A stretch of DNA of 32,614 nucleotides, taken from positions 1 through 32,614 of the forward strand of contig DASVGV010000121.1 of assembly GCA_036379355.1 (NCBI GenBank), in the 5' to 3' direction. The notes under the pieces are model-generated. The model did not search any database, was not told where the DNA came from, and was given only the letters and a program-made list of their open reading frames with translations. Below are positions 1 to 6,502 of the stretch, in pieces. The first letter of the stretch is position 1, and each line of letters begins with the position of its first letter. The stretch is from CAJCIY01 sp036379355 (GTDB lineage Bacteria; Actinomycetota; Actinomycetes; Mycobacteriales; CAJCIY01). A program made the translations under genes and the position numbers.

Positions 1-42
1 CGCGCCATAGCGGTTTTCAAGACCGCCGCCATCGGCCGCTAG
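1..42 (+). CDS. C-terminal end of an unidentified protein (partial, cut by window edge)
   Basis: Frame 1 is open from the window edge to a TAG at 40-42 and reads RAIAVFKTAAIGR. Eleven of the 13 third positions are G or C, which fits coding DNA here. The opposite strand also has a possible start (ATG at 32, reading MAAVLKTAMAR into the edge), and its third positions coincide with those of the forward frame, so GC3 cannot separate the two. I prefer the forward reading because the minus alternative has no Shine-Dalgarno near its ATG. Thirteen residues are too few to name a family. If right, the gene converges on the sulfotransferase. Confidence 0.35.
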   Translation, partial: RAIAVFKTAAIGR

Positions 43-98
43 GCGAGCCCTCCGGTTCGCGAGGCTACGGGATCGGCCGGTTTCGACTCGCCGCGGGA

Positions 99-149
99 TG
101 TCGAGGTTCCGGGCAGGAGCAGGGGCGGCGGCTGGCCGCAACCTCGACA
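99..149. terminator. Inverted repeat between two convergent gene ends, possible bidirectional terminator
   Basis: TGTCGAGGTT at 99-108 is the exact reverse complement of AACCTCGACA at 140-149, giving a 10-bp stem around a 31-nt GC-rich loop. It lies between the sulfotransferase stop (194, minus) and the probable end of a plus-strand gene at 42, where a bidirectional terminator or barrier would be expected. There is no T-run, so it is not a classical intrinsic terminator. Confidence 0.35.
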
Positions 150-193
150 ACGGGCCCGCGCGGCGGCGGCAGGTACGGCGACCGGGCACCGGA

Positions 194-1006
194 TCAGGGC
201 GACCAGGCCGGTGGCAGCGGGCGACCGAGGCGTTCGGCGAGGGCCGTGTTGTCCGCCGCGAACGACCGGCGTAACGCCGCCGCCGCAGCAGGTTCCAGCG
301 CCGGCGGCCGGCCCCCCTGCGCGTTCCAGGTGTAGGCCCGCCGTCCCCATCCGGTACGCCGGGACGCCCCCGAGAGGTAAAGAGCGCGCTGCACGAACCG
401 GGAGCGGGGTCGGGCGGTGGGGTTCACGGACCTCGTCGACGCGGGCGTGACGTCGTCGCGCACGCCGGCGAACCGGCACACCGCCGCGAAGGTCCCCGCC
501 GGGTCGGCCACGAGGTCGTCGAAGAGCAGTACGAGCAGCCGCTCCGCCCCGACGGCGGCATCCCAGCGCGCGAGCTGTCCGGCGTACCGGCCGCGGCCGA
601 GGTAGTCGACGCCCGTCCCACGCCGCTCGGCGCGCAACGCCTTCGGCCACGAGCGGCGCTCCAGGCCGAGCTGGCTGAAGAACCAGTAGTTCGACCAGGC
701 CCGGCTGACCGGCTCGCGCAGGACCGCGACGAACCGAGCGGTCGGCAGCGCAGCCGCTGCCCGGCCGGGCGCAAGGGGATGGCCGAGGTACGTCGGCGTC
801 GCCTCGCCGACGACGAGGCCCGGGCCGCCCGGCGGCAGCTGCTCGCGGTACCAGTCCAGCCCTCGGTCGGCGTACCGGTCGAAGAACTCCAGCTCCTTCG
901 TCGCCGACATGCGCACCTGCGGGTGGGCGGACAGCCACTGCGCCAGCGAGGTGGTACCCGCCTTGGGCGCGCCGATGACGACGAGGTCCGGCAGCTGCCC
1001 GCTCAC
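194..1006 (-). CDS. PAPS-dependent sulfotransferase
   Basis: Predicted 270-residue cytosolic sulfotransferase that would move a sulfate group from PAPS to a sugar hydroxyl. The 5'-phosphosulfate loop is APKAGTTSL at residues 13-21, followed by KELEFF (37-42) and EATPTY (68-73). The 3'-phosphate site is REPVSRAWSNY (97-107). These features resemble NDST/heparan-type carbohydrate sulfotransferases. I start it at the GTG at 1006, just before the first Rossmann strand; the upstream in-frame stretch is Arg-rich and not family-like. That GTG has no Shine-Dalgarno but overlaps the stop of an 11-codon leader ORF. The gene is divergent from the initiating sugar transferase, so the polymer may be sulfated (inference). 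A rare TTA leucine codon lies at 272-274. Confidence 0.87.
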   Translation of the reverse strand: MSGQLPDLVVIGAPKAGTTSLAQWLSAHPQVRMSATKELEFFDRYADRGLDWYREQLPPGGPGLVVGEATPTYLGHPLAPGRAAAALPTARFVAVLREPVSRAWSNYWFFSQLGLERRSWPKALRAERRGTGVDYLGRGRYAGQLARWDAAVGAERLLVLLFDDLVADPAGTFAAVCRFAGVRDDVTPASTRSVNPTARPRSRFVQRALYLSGASRRTGWGRRAYTWNAQGGRPPALEPAAAAALRRSFAADNTALAERLGRPLPPAWSP

Positions 1007-1038
1007 CGCGGTGCCCGCCAGGTCGCAGCGGCGCTCAT
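1003..1038 (-). CDS. 11-residue leader ORF translationally coupled to the sulfotransferase
   Basis: An ATG at 1038 is preceded at 5 nt by AAGGA (1048-1044) and encodes MSAAATWRAPR. Its TGA (1005-1003) overlaps the sulfotransferase GTG (1006-1004) as GTGA. The sulfotransferase has no Shine-Dalgarno of its own at the usual distance, so termination-reinitiation on this leader is the simplest route to its translation. The same layout recurs at 11146-11196 and 32406-32492. Confidence 0.5.
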   Translation of the reverse strand: MSAAATWRAPR

Positions 1039-1066
1039 CGGCGTCCTTCCGGCTCGGTGTCGGCCG

Positions 1067-1072
1067 ACGGTA
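1067..1072 (-). promoter_or_regulatory. Candidate -10 element for the leader ORF and sulfotransferase
   Basis: TACCGT on the minus strand matches the actinobacterial TANNNT -10 form. Transcription would start near 1060, leaving a short leader before the AAGGA at 1048-1044. I see no good -35 hexamer. Confidence 0.3.
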
Positions 1073-1099
1073 GCGGCTCCCGTGCCGTCCGCGTCCGGA

Positions 1100-1140
1100 C
1101 CGGGCAAAAGTCTGTGTCGCAGGCCGCAACTTTTGCCTGG
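1100..1140. promoter_or_regulatory. 12-bp inverted repeat in the divergent sulfotransferase/sugar transferase region
   Basis: CCGGGCAAAAGT (1100-1111) pairs with ACTTTTGCCTGG (1129-1140) over 12 positions with one G-T wobble, around a 17-nt loop. The A/T-rich core stands out in this GC-rich DNA. It lies in the 230-bp region between divergent genes. It could be an operator for both promoters or a hairpin in the 5' leader of the sugar transferase mRNA. The rest of 1007-1236 shows only the candidate -10 and leader ORF listed separately. Confidence 0.45.
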
Positions 1141-1236
1141 CGGGCGCGTTAGCCGTCGCAGCACCCAGAAGACCCGACCGAACTTCCGGCCGGATCGGCC
1201 CAGACACCCGCCGAGCGCAAGGGAAGTGACGCCAGC

Positions 1237-2703
1237 ATGACCGAGGTTGTCGACGCGCCGCTCGCAGGATGGGCAGCCGAGGCGACCGTCCCCGCCGGGC
1301 TCGGTCCGCGCACGCTCACCACCGGTCGCCGCGCCGCCGAGCTCGCAGGTCGCACGCGCCCACGGACCCGCTGGACCGACGTACTCACGGCCGTGCACGG
1401 CTCCTCCCACGTCCGCGTCGCCGGCATCGCCGACGGCGCCGTCGTCCTGCTCGCCGCCGAGATGCTGCGCGTGGTGCCGATCTGGGTACGGCTCGCGGCC
1501 CCGCTCGCGTTCGTCGCGGTCGCGTACCTCTGCCAGGTCTATGCGCCGCGCGACACCGTCCAGACCCGCGGCTTCCTGTGGTACCCGCTGCGCATCGTCG
1601 TTCCGCTGACCGTCTTCGGCCTCGGCGCACGCGCCACCGGAGCGGTCACGCTCGGGACGGCGACCGCGCTCTGCCTCACGGTGATGGCGCTGCTGACCCT
1701 TCTGCGCGCCGGCACGTGGTCGGTGCTGACGGTCGCCCGCCGCCATGGCCACGGCCTGCGCCACGCGCTCATCATCGGCGACGGCGAGACCGCCACGGTC
1801 CTGCGCGACCGGCTCCTGGAGTTCCCCGAGGCGGGCCTGCTCCCCCGGCGCATCCTGTCGTACGCGGAGGCCAAGAAGTCCGGCACGCTGGACCGGGAGA
1901 TGAGCGCCGACCGCATCCGCCACGTCCTGCTCGTCGCCCCCGGACCCGGTGAGGCGCTGCTCACCGCCGCGCTGCCCCGCCACTCGGTCGCCGCGCCGTA
2001 CTTCTCGACGGTGCCGTCGCTGGCCGAGCTGTTCCTCGACCCGCAGTCGTCGGTGGAGGTCGGCGGGATCCCGCTCGTCCCCCTCGGCCGGGTCACGCGC
2101 GCACGGCACACGTTCCCGGGCAAGCGCGTCCTGGACCTCGTCGCCGGCGGCGCGCTGGCGCTGGCCCTGCTCCCCGTCATCGCCGTTGTCGCGCTCGCGA
2201 TCAAGCTGGACGACGGCGGCCCGGTGTTCTACCGGCAGACGCGCGTCGGCCGCGGGGGCGAGTCATTCGGGATGCTGAAGTTCCGCAGCATGGTCGTCGG
2301 CGCCGACGCGATGCTGGCCGACCTGGCCGAGGACAACATGACCGACGGCCTGCTGTTCAAGATGCGCAACGACCCGCGCATCACCCGCGTCGGCCGGTTC
2401 CTGCGCCGCACCTCGCTCGACGAGCTGCCCCAGGTGTGGAACGTCCTGCGCGGCACCATGAGCCTCGTCGGCCCCCGGCCCCTTCCGGTCGACGCCGCCG
2501 AGTTCTCCCCCGGTGACGCCGAGCGCCACACCGTGCTGCCGGGCATCACCGGCTACTGGCAGCTGTCGGGTGGGCCGGAGCTCACCTACCAGGAGATGAT
2601 CCGCCTCGACCTCGCGTACATCCGCAGCTGGTCGCTCTGGCTGGACCTGCGGCTGCTGGTACGTACCGTCCCGGCCATGCTGCACCGGCACGGCGCGGGC
2701 TGA
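1237..2703 (+). CDS. Polyprenyl-phosphate sugar-1-phosphate transferase (initiating EPS glycosyltransferase)
   Basis: Membrane enzyme of 488 residues that moves a sugar-1-phosphate from a nucleotide sugar to polyprenyl phosphate, the first step of repeat-unit assembly (WbaP/CpsE-type polyprenyl glycosylphosphotransferase family). Hydrophobic segments lie at about 62-157. A Rossmann-like region starts near HALIIGDGE (176-184). The catalytic bacterial sugar transferase domain follows from about 296 (KRVLDLVAGG), with KFRSM (348-352), the catalytic pair D395-E396 in SLDELPQ, and VGPRP (411-415). Length is normal for the long form. The ATG at 1237 has GGGAAG about 10 nt upstream. The next gene starts on its stop codon. 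Confidence 0.93.
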   Translation: MTEVVDAPLAGWAAEATVPAGLGPRTLTTGRRAAELAGRTRPRTRWTDVLTAVHGSSHVRVAGIADGAVVLLAAEMLRVVPIWVRLAAPLAFVAVAYLCQVYAPRDTVQTRGFLWYPLRIVVPLTVFGLGARATGAVTLGTATALCLTVMALLTLLRAGTWSVLTVARRHGHGLRHALIIGDGETATVLRDRLLEFPEAGLLPRRILSYAEAKKSGTLDREMSADRIRHVLLVAPGPGEALLTAALPRHSVAAPYFSTVPSLAELFLDPQSSVEVGGIPLVPLGRVTRARHTFPGKRVLDLVAGGALALALLPVIAVVALAIKLDDGGPVFYRQTRVGRGGESFGMLKFRSMVVGADAMLADLAEDNMTDGLLFKMRNDPRITRVGRFLRRTSLDELPQVWNVLRGTMSLVGPRPLPVDAAEFSPGDAERHTVLPGITGYWQLSGGPELTYQEMIRLDLAYIRSWSLWLDLRLLVRTVPAMLHRHGAG

Positions 2704-3803
2704 GCGCGCGGCGGCACGACCGCCCCCTCCGCGTCCTGCACGTCAACGACCGCGGCATCGGCAGCGGCGGCGGGGCGGAGGTCAACCTGGGCCGGCTCGT
2801 GACCGCCCAACGTGCGGCCGGCGACGAGCCGCACGTCCTCGCCGGGGAAGTACGTCACGACGGAGTCCGCCGACTCCTCGACCTCTGGGACCCCGCCGCG
2901 CGCCGGCTGGTCGCGGCGCGGGTCACCGACCTGCAGCCCGACATCGTCCACCTGCACAACGTCGTCCGCGAGCTGTCGCCCAGCGTGCTGGGCGTCATCC
3001 GGGACCGGCCCGTCGTGCTCACCGTGCACGACATGCGCCTGCTCGGCGGCGGGGAGCACCACCTGCCCGACCCCCGTGCGGCCGCCGACCGGTGGTTCCT
3101 CGCCCCGCTCACCCGGCGGGCGATCCGCCGGCTCGCCGCCGTCCTGGCCGTCTCGGAGGTCGTCGCCGAGACGCTCCGGGCCGCCGGCGTGTCGCGGGTC
3201 CACGTGGTCCCCGTTCCCGTACCGGCGCCCCTCGTCGCCCCGCGCCCGGCGGGCGAGTGCACGGACGTGCTGTTCGCCGCGTCGCTCGTGGCCGACAAGG
3301 GCGCGCGGGTCCTGCTCGACGCCTTCGGCCTGGTGGCGGACCGGCACCCGTCGGCGCGCCTCGTGCTCGCCGGCTCCGGACCGGATGCGGCGGCGCTGGC
3401 CCGCGCGGCCGAACGCTGGGGGCCGCGGGTGCTGCTGCCCGGCCGGCTCGACGCCGACGGCGTCTCGCGGGCGATGAGCCGGGCCCGCGTCGTGGTCGTC
3501 CCCTCGTTGCCCGCCCTGCGCCGCGAGGGGTCGTCGCTCACGGCCGCCGAGGCGGCGCGGCACGGCCGGCCGGTCGTGACCAGCGACGACCCGGCCGCGG
3601 CCGAGGTGGCCCGGGCGGTCGGCGGGGACGTCGTTCCTGCCGGTGACGTCGCCGCGCTCGCGGCCCGGCTGAACCACTGGCTGGGTGACCCGGACGCCGC
3701 CAGCGCGGCCGGCGCGGTCTGCGCCGAGCGGGCTCGGGCCTACGACAGCGACGCGTCTGCCGCCGCCGTCCGGAGCGTCTACCTCGAGGTGCTGGGCGAC
3801 TAG
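2700..3803 (+). CDS. GT4 family glycosyltransferase with a probable CTG start
   Basis: Retaining GT4/GT-B glycosyltransferase, 367 residues if started at CTG 2700. The first Rossmann strand RVLHVNDRGI (11-20) and GGGAEVNL (23-30) lie upstream of the first ATG/GTG codon (GTG 2799), which would delete them. The only NTG codon in a sensible place is CTG at 2700-2702, overlapping the previous TGA as CTGA; the same NTGA coupling (GTGA, ATGA) is used elsewhere in the cluster. DIVHLHN (81-87) and the E-x7-E nucleotide-sugar motif EGSSLTAAE (276-284) are visible. Donor and acceptor cannot be inferred. Its stop TAG sits in a CTAG shared with the convergent gene. Confidence 0.85.
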   Translation: MSARRHDRPLRVLHVNDRGIGSGGGAEVNLGRLVTAQRAAGDEPHVLAGEVRHDGVRRLLDLWDPAARRLVAARVTDLQPDIVHLHNVVRELSPSVLGVIRDRPVVLTVHDMRLLGGGEHHLPDPRAAADRWFLAPLTRRAIRRLAAVLAVSEVVAETLRAAGVSRVHVVPVPVPAPLVAPRPAGECTDVLFAASLVADKGARVLLDAFGLVADRHPSARLVLAGSGPDAAALARAAERWGPRVLLPGRLDADGVSRAMSRARVVVVPSLPALRREGSSLTAAEAARHGRPVVTSDDPAAAEVARAVGGDVVPAGDVAALAARLNHWLGDPDAASAAGAVCAERARAYDSDASAAAVRSVYLEVLGD

Positions 3804-4573
3804 CGCCCGAACAGGCTGGCTGGATGCTTGCGCACGAAGCGCACCATCCCGCGCAGGTGCCACCAGGTACGCCGCGACAGGAAGCGCTCGTCGATCACCG
3901 CTCCGTACCGGTGCTGGACGACCGCAGCCGGCACGAGCCAGCGCTCCCACCCCGCCTTGTTCGCGCGGTAACCGAGGTCGATGTCCTCGCCGTACAGCCG
4001 GAAGCCGGCGTCCAGCCCGCCGATGTCCGCGAGCATCTCCCTGCGCAGCAGGAGAAACCCGCCGAGGAGCCAGTCCGCCTGCACGGGCTCGTCCGGCCGG
4101 TCGTCGAGGTGGTAGTGCCTCCGCTGCCACTTCTTCGGGTCGAACAGGAGCCGCAGCGGCGTTCGCCGGACGAGCGTGCCGGCGACGGTCGGGAACGACC
4201 GCCGGGACGGCTGCCAGGACCCGTCGGCATAGACGAGCCCCGGCCCGACGACTCCGCTCCTCGGATGCGCGTCGGCGAAGGCGACCAGGGTCGCGACCGC
4301 GCCGGGCCGGGCGATCGCGTCCGGATTCGCGATGACGACGTACGGGGCGCGGGTCGCCGCCACGCCGTCGTTCGCATTCGCCGCGTAGCCCTGCGGCCGG
4401 GGCTGAGTGAGGACGGTTGCGGTCGGCGGCAGCCCCTCGATCGGGCCGGGCAGGTTCGCGACGACGACCAGCTCGTCGGCCTGCTCGGCCGCCGCCGCGA
4501 GGCAGGCCGGCAGGTCCTCGTGCGGCCCGTGCGTGATCACCACGACGGCGACGGTCGGCTCCGCCGCGGTCAC
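3800..4573 (-). CDS. GT2 family glycosyltransferase, rhamnosyltransferase-like
   Basis: Inverting GT-A enzyme of 257 residues. Strand one is VAVVVITHG (8-16). NPDA (83-86) stands in the DxD position, as in WbbL/RfbF-type rhamnosyltransferases. ADWLLGGFLLLRRE (166-179) and YGEDIDLGYR (194-203) are the usual acceptor and catalytic regions. It probably acts at the inner membrane face on the lipid-linked glycan. The GTG at 4573 overlaps the upstream gene's TGA by GTGA, so it is the last gene of a three-gene minus-strand operon (6482 to 3800). No terminator separates it from the convergent GT4: both stops use the same CTAG. Rhamnose as donor is a guess from family likeness. Confidence 0.88.
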   Translation of the reverse strand: MTAAEPTVAVVVITHGPHEDLPACLAAAAEQADELVVVANLPGPIEGLPPTATVLTQPRPQGYAANANDGVAATRAPYVVIANPDAIARPGAVATLVAFADAHPRSGVVGPGLVYADGSWQPSRRSFPTVAGTLVRRTPLRLLFDPKKWQRRHYHLDDRPDEPVQADWLLGGFLLLRREMLADIGGLDAGFRLYGEDIDLGYRANKAGWERWLVPAAVVQHRYGAVIDERFLSRRTWWHLRGMVRFVRKHPASLFGR

Positions 4574-5616
4574 GACAACACCTCTTCGTACGCGGCGACG
4601 GTGCGCTCCGCCAGCGCCGCCCAGGTGAAGCCCGCCGCCCGTTCGAGACCCGCGGCCCGCAGCCGGTCGCGGTCGGCGAGCGCCCGCGCGATCCCGCCGG
4701 CAAGGACCTCGGGATCACCGAGGGGGACCAGCACCGCGGCGTCGCCGGCGACCTCGGGCAACGCCGTCGTGTCGCTCGCGACGACCGGTGTGCCACTGGC
4801 CATCGCCTCCAGGACCGGCAGGCCGAAACCCTCGTAGCTGGAGGGAAAGACGAGGCACTCGGCCCCGCGGTAGAGGGCGGCGAGCCGGGGTCGGTCGACA
4901 TGCCCGAGCAGCTCCACGCGACTGTCGAGACCCAGGCGGGTGATCGCGGCGCGCACCTCCTCCAGCCCCGCCTTGTGCGGGCCGACGAGAAGCATCCGCA
5001 GATGCCCGCCGAGAGCCGCCAGGGCCTCGACGGCGAGCACCGGGTTCTTGCGCGGCTGGAGCGCCCCGACGAAAAGGAGGTACGGCGCCCCCGAGGGCCG
5101 GTCGCCGGTGGGCGAGAAGATCTCGTCGACACCATTGGGGGTGACCACGATCCGGCCCGGGTCGGCCCGGTAGCACTCGACCAGGTCCGCCTTGCTGAAC
5201 TCCGAGACCGTGAGCACGAGATCCGCGCGGCGGACCGCGCGCGGCACCAGCGTCCGCATCAGTGTCCGGTCGGCGCGCCCCATCAGGTCGCCGCGGCGCT
5301 CGAACGACAGGTCGTGCACGGTGACGGCGGACCGGCCCCGCCAGCCGGGTGGGATGACGTACTGGAAGTGCGCGAGGTCGGGGCGGCGGCGGCGCAGCAG
5401 CCGCGGCAGCGACCAGACCATCCGCAGCTCCGAGGACCGGGCCGGCAGGCGGACCGGCGTGATGCCGGGCGGCACCAGCTCCGGGTGGCGGGTCACGGCC
5501 TCGACCTGGCCGGCGAGCCGGCTGGTGGCGAGACCGGACAGCAGCTGGGTCACGTACGTCTCGTCGCCGGTGCGCCGGCGGCCGAGCACGTCGGCGTCGA
5601 CGAGGACCCGGCTCAT
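4570..5616 (-). CDS. GT4 family glycosyltransferase (mannosyltransferase-like)
   Basis: GT-B enzyme of 348 residues. The N-terminal domain starts SRVLVDADVLGRRRTGDETYV, where TGDETY matches the TGxxRY loop of this GT4 subgroup. TVHDLSFE (99-106) and PNGVD (160-164) mark the interdomain region. The donor site carries EGFGLPVLEA with E-x7-E at 262-270. In this subgroup GDP-mannose-type donors are common, but the donor here is not established. I start at ATG 5616, which overlaps the upstream TGA as ATGA; longer in-frame sequence upstream is a shadow of the neighbouring gene. Middle gene of a coupled three-gene operon. Confidence 0.9.
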   Translation of the reverse strand: MSRVLVDADVLGRRRTGDETYVTQLLSGLATSRLAGQVEAVTRHPELVPPGITPVRLPARSSELRMVWSLPRLLRRRRPDLAHFQYVIPPGWRGRSAVTVHDLSFERRGDLMGRADRTLMRTLVPRAVRRADLVLTVSEFSKADLVECYRADPGRIVVTPNGVDEIFSPTGDRPSGAPYLLFVGALQPRKNPVLAVEALAALGGHLRMLLVGPHKAGLEEVRAAITRLGLDSRVELLGHVDRPRLAALYRGAECLVFPSSYEGFGLPVLEAMASGTPVVASDTTALPEVAGDAAVLVPLGDPEVLAGGIARALADRDRLRAAGLERAAGFTWAALAERTVAAYEEVLS

Positions 5617-6482
5617 CGCCGTACCTCGAAGTGCCCGTCGCGCAGGTCCAGACGCCGGGCCTGCCGGACGCCGTCGAGAACGCCGACCGACCGCGCGAGC
5701 GCGCCGATGCTGCCGGCGTACCGGCCGTGCCGGGCACGGCGGGCGGCGGGCACCGCGCCGTGCCGCCACAGCTCCGCGAGCACCAGGGACCGCTCGCGGG
5801 CGATGCGCCGGCGTTTCACCGCGACCGCGCCCGCCCCGACGCCGTACCGGTAGAGCACGCGACGGGCCGCCGCGTCGTCGCGCCAGGCGACGTGGGTCAC
5901 GGCGACGTCGGGGGCCGACCGGGTCACCCAGCCGGCGCGGACGACCCGCCAGAACGCGTCCTTGTCCTCGCCGCTGCCGAGCGGCGCGCCGACGCCCAGG
6001 AGGTCGTCGAACCCGCCGATCGCCTCGAGCGCGGTACGGCGGAACGCCATGCAGGCGCCGTGGCCGATGGCCGACAGGTCGCCGGTCCCGTCGTACTCGC
6101 TGGGCCCGTCGCGCTCGGACACCGACAGGGGGATGCCTCCCTCTTCAGCCGCACAGACCCGGCCCCAGACCGCACCGACGCGGGGGTCGGCGAGCGCCGC
6201 CGCGGCAGCCGTGGCCCAGCCCGCGAGCGGCCGGCAGTCGTCGTCGGTGAACAGCAGGAGGGGCCGGCTGGTCGAGCGCCAGCCGAGGTTGCGCGCGCGG
6301 CTGAGCCCCGGCTGCTCGCAGCGCAGCACTCGTACCCCCGCGGCCTCGGCGGCGCGGGCAACCCCGTCGTCGCGCGACGCCGAGTCGACGACCACGACCT
6401 CGTCGACCGGACGCACCGCGGCGAGCACGGCGGGAAGTGCCTCGGCGAGCAGCTCGGACCGGTCGCGCGAGCACAAGATCAC
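5613..6482 (-). CDS. GT2 family glycosyltransferase with RDGHF C-terminal tail
   Basis: GT-A enzyme, 289 residues from GTG 6482. VVVVDSASRDD and LLLFTDDDCRPLAGW give the nucleotide-binding and DxD motifs; GHGACMAFRR and GSGEDKDAFWR follow. It is a paralog of the GT2 at 11283-12200: both have SASRD, GHGA, YGxGAGA and end in RDGHF. The start is uncertain. CTG at 6488 would give the more typical MSVILCSRDR, GTG 6482 a slightly short first strand. GTG 6482 overlaps the TGA of a five-codon ORF (6496-6479, MTRCR) that has GGAG 4 nt upstream of its own GTG, another hint of coupling. First gene of the operon running to 3800. Confidence 0.85.
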   Translation of the reverse strand: MILCSRDRSELLAEALPAVLAAVRPVDEVVVVDSASRDDGVARAAEAAGVRVLRCEQPGLSRARNLGWRSTSRPLLLFTDDDCRPLAGWATAAAAALADPRVGAVWGRVCAAEEGGIPLSVSERDGPSEYDGTGDLSAIGHGACMAFRRTALEAIGGFDDLLGVGAPLGSGEDKDAFWRVVRAGWVTRSAPDVAVTHVAWRDDAAARRVLYRYGVGAGAVAVKRRRIARERSLVLAELWRHGAVPAARRARHGRYAGSIGALARSVGVLDGVRQARRLDLRDGHFEVRR

Positions 6483-6494
6483 CGACAGCGCGTC

Positions 6495-6502
6495 ACTATG
6501 CT
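6495..6502. promoter_or_regulatory. Possible shared bidirectional -10 region
   Basis: Only 15 bp separate the GT2 start (6482, minus) and the GT4 start (6498, plus). ACTATGCT holds TATGCT (6497-6502, plus) and CATAGT (6500-6495, minus), both -10-like. On the plus strand a start near 6510 would make the GTG at 6510 a leaderless start. No -35 hexamers are evident. Confidence 0.25.

Noticed and set aside
11..27. Anticodon-arm-like hairpin with a TTTCAAG loop (UCA anticodon), hinting at a selenocysteine tRNA at the window edge
   Set aside because: No T-arm with GGTTCRA or acceptor stem follows within the distance a tRNA needs, and the same bases read as a GC3-rich coding end.
2586..5135. Very long minus-strand open frame of 849 codons
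   Set aside because: It runs antisense through well-supported glycosyltransferases, is Arg/Pro/Ala-rich without domains, and is a typical GC-rich shadow frame.
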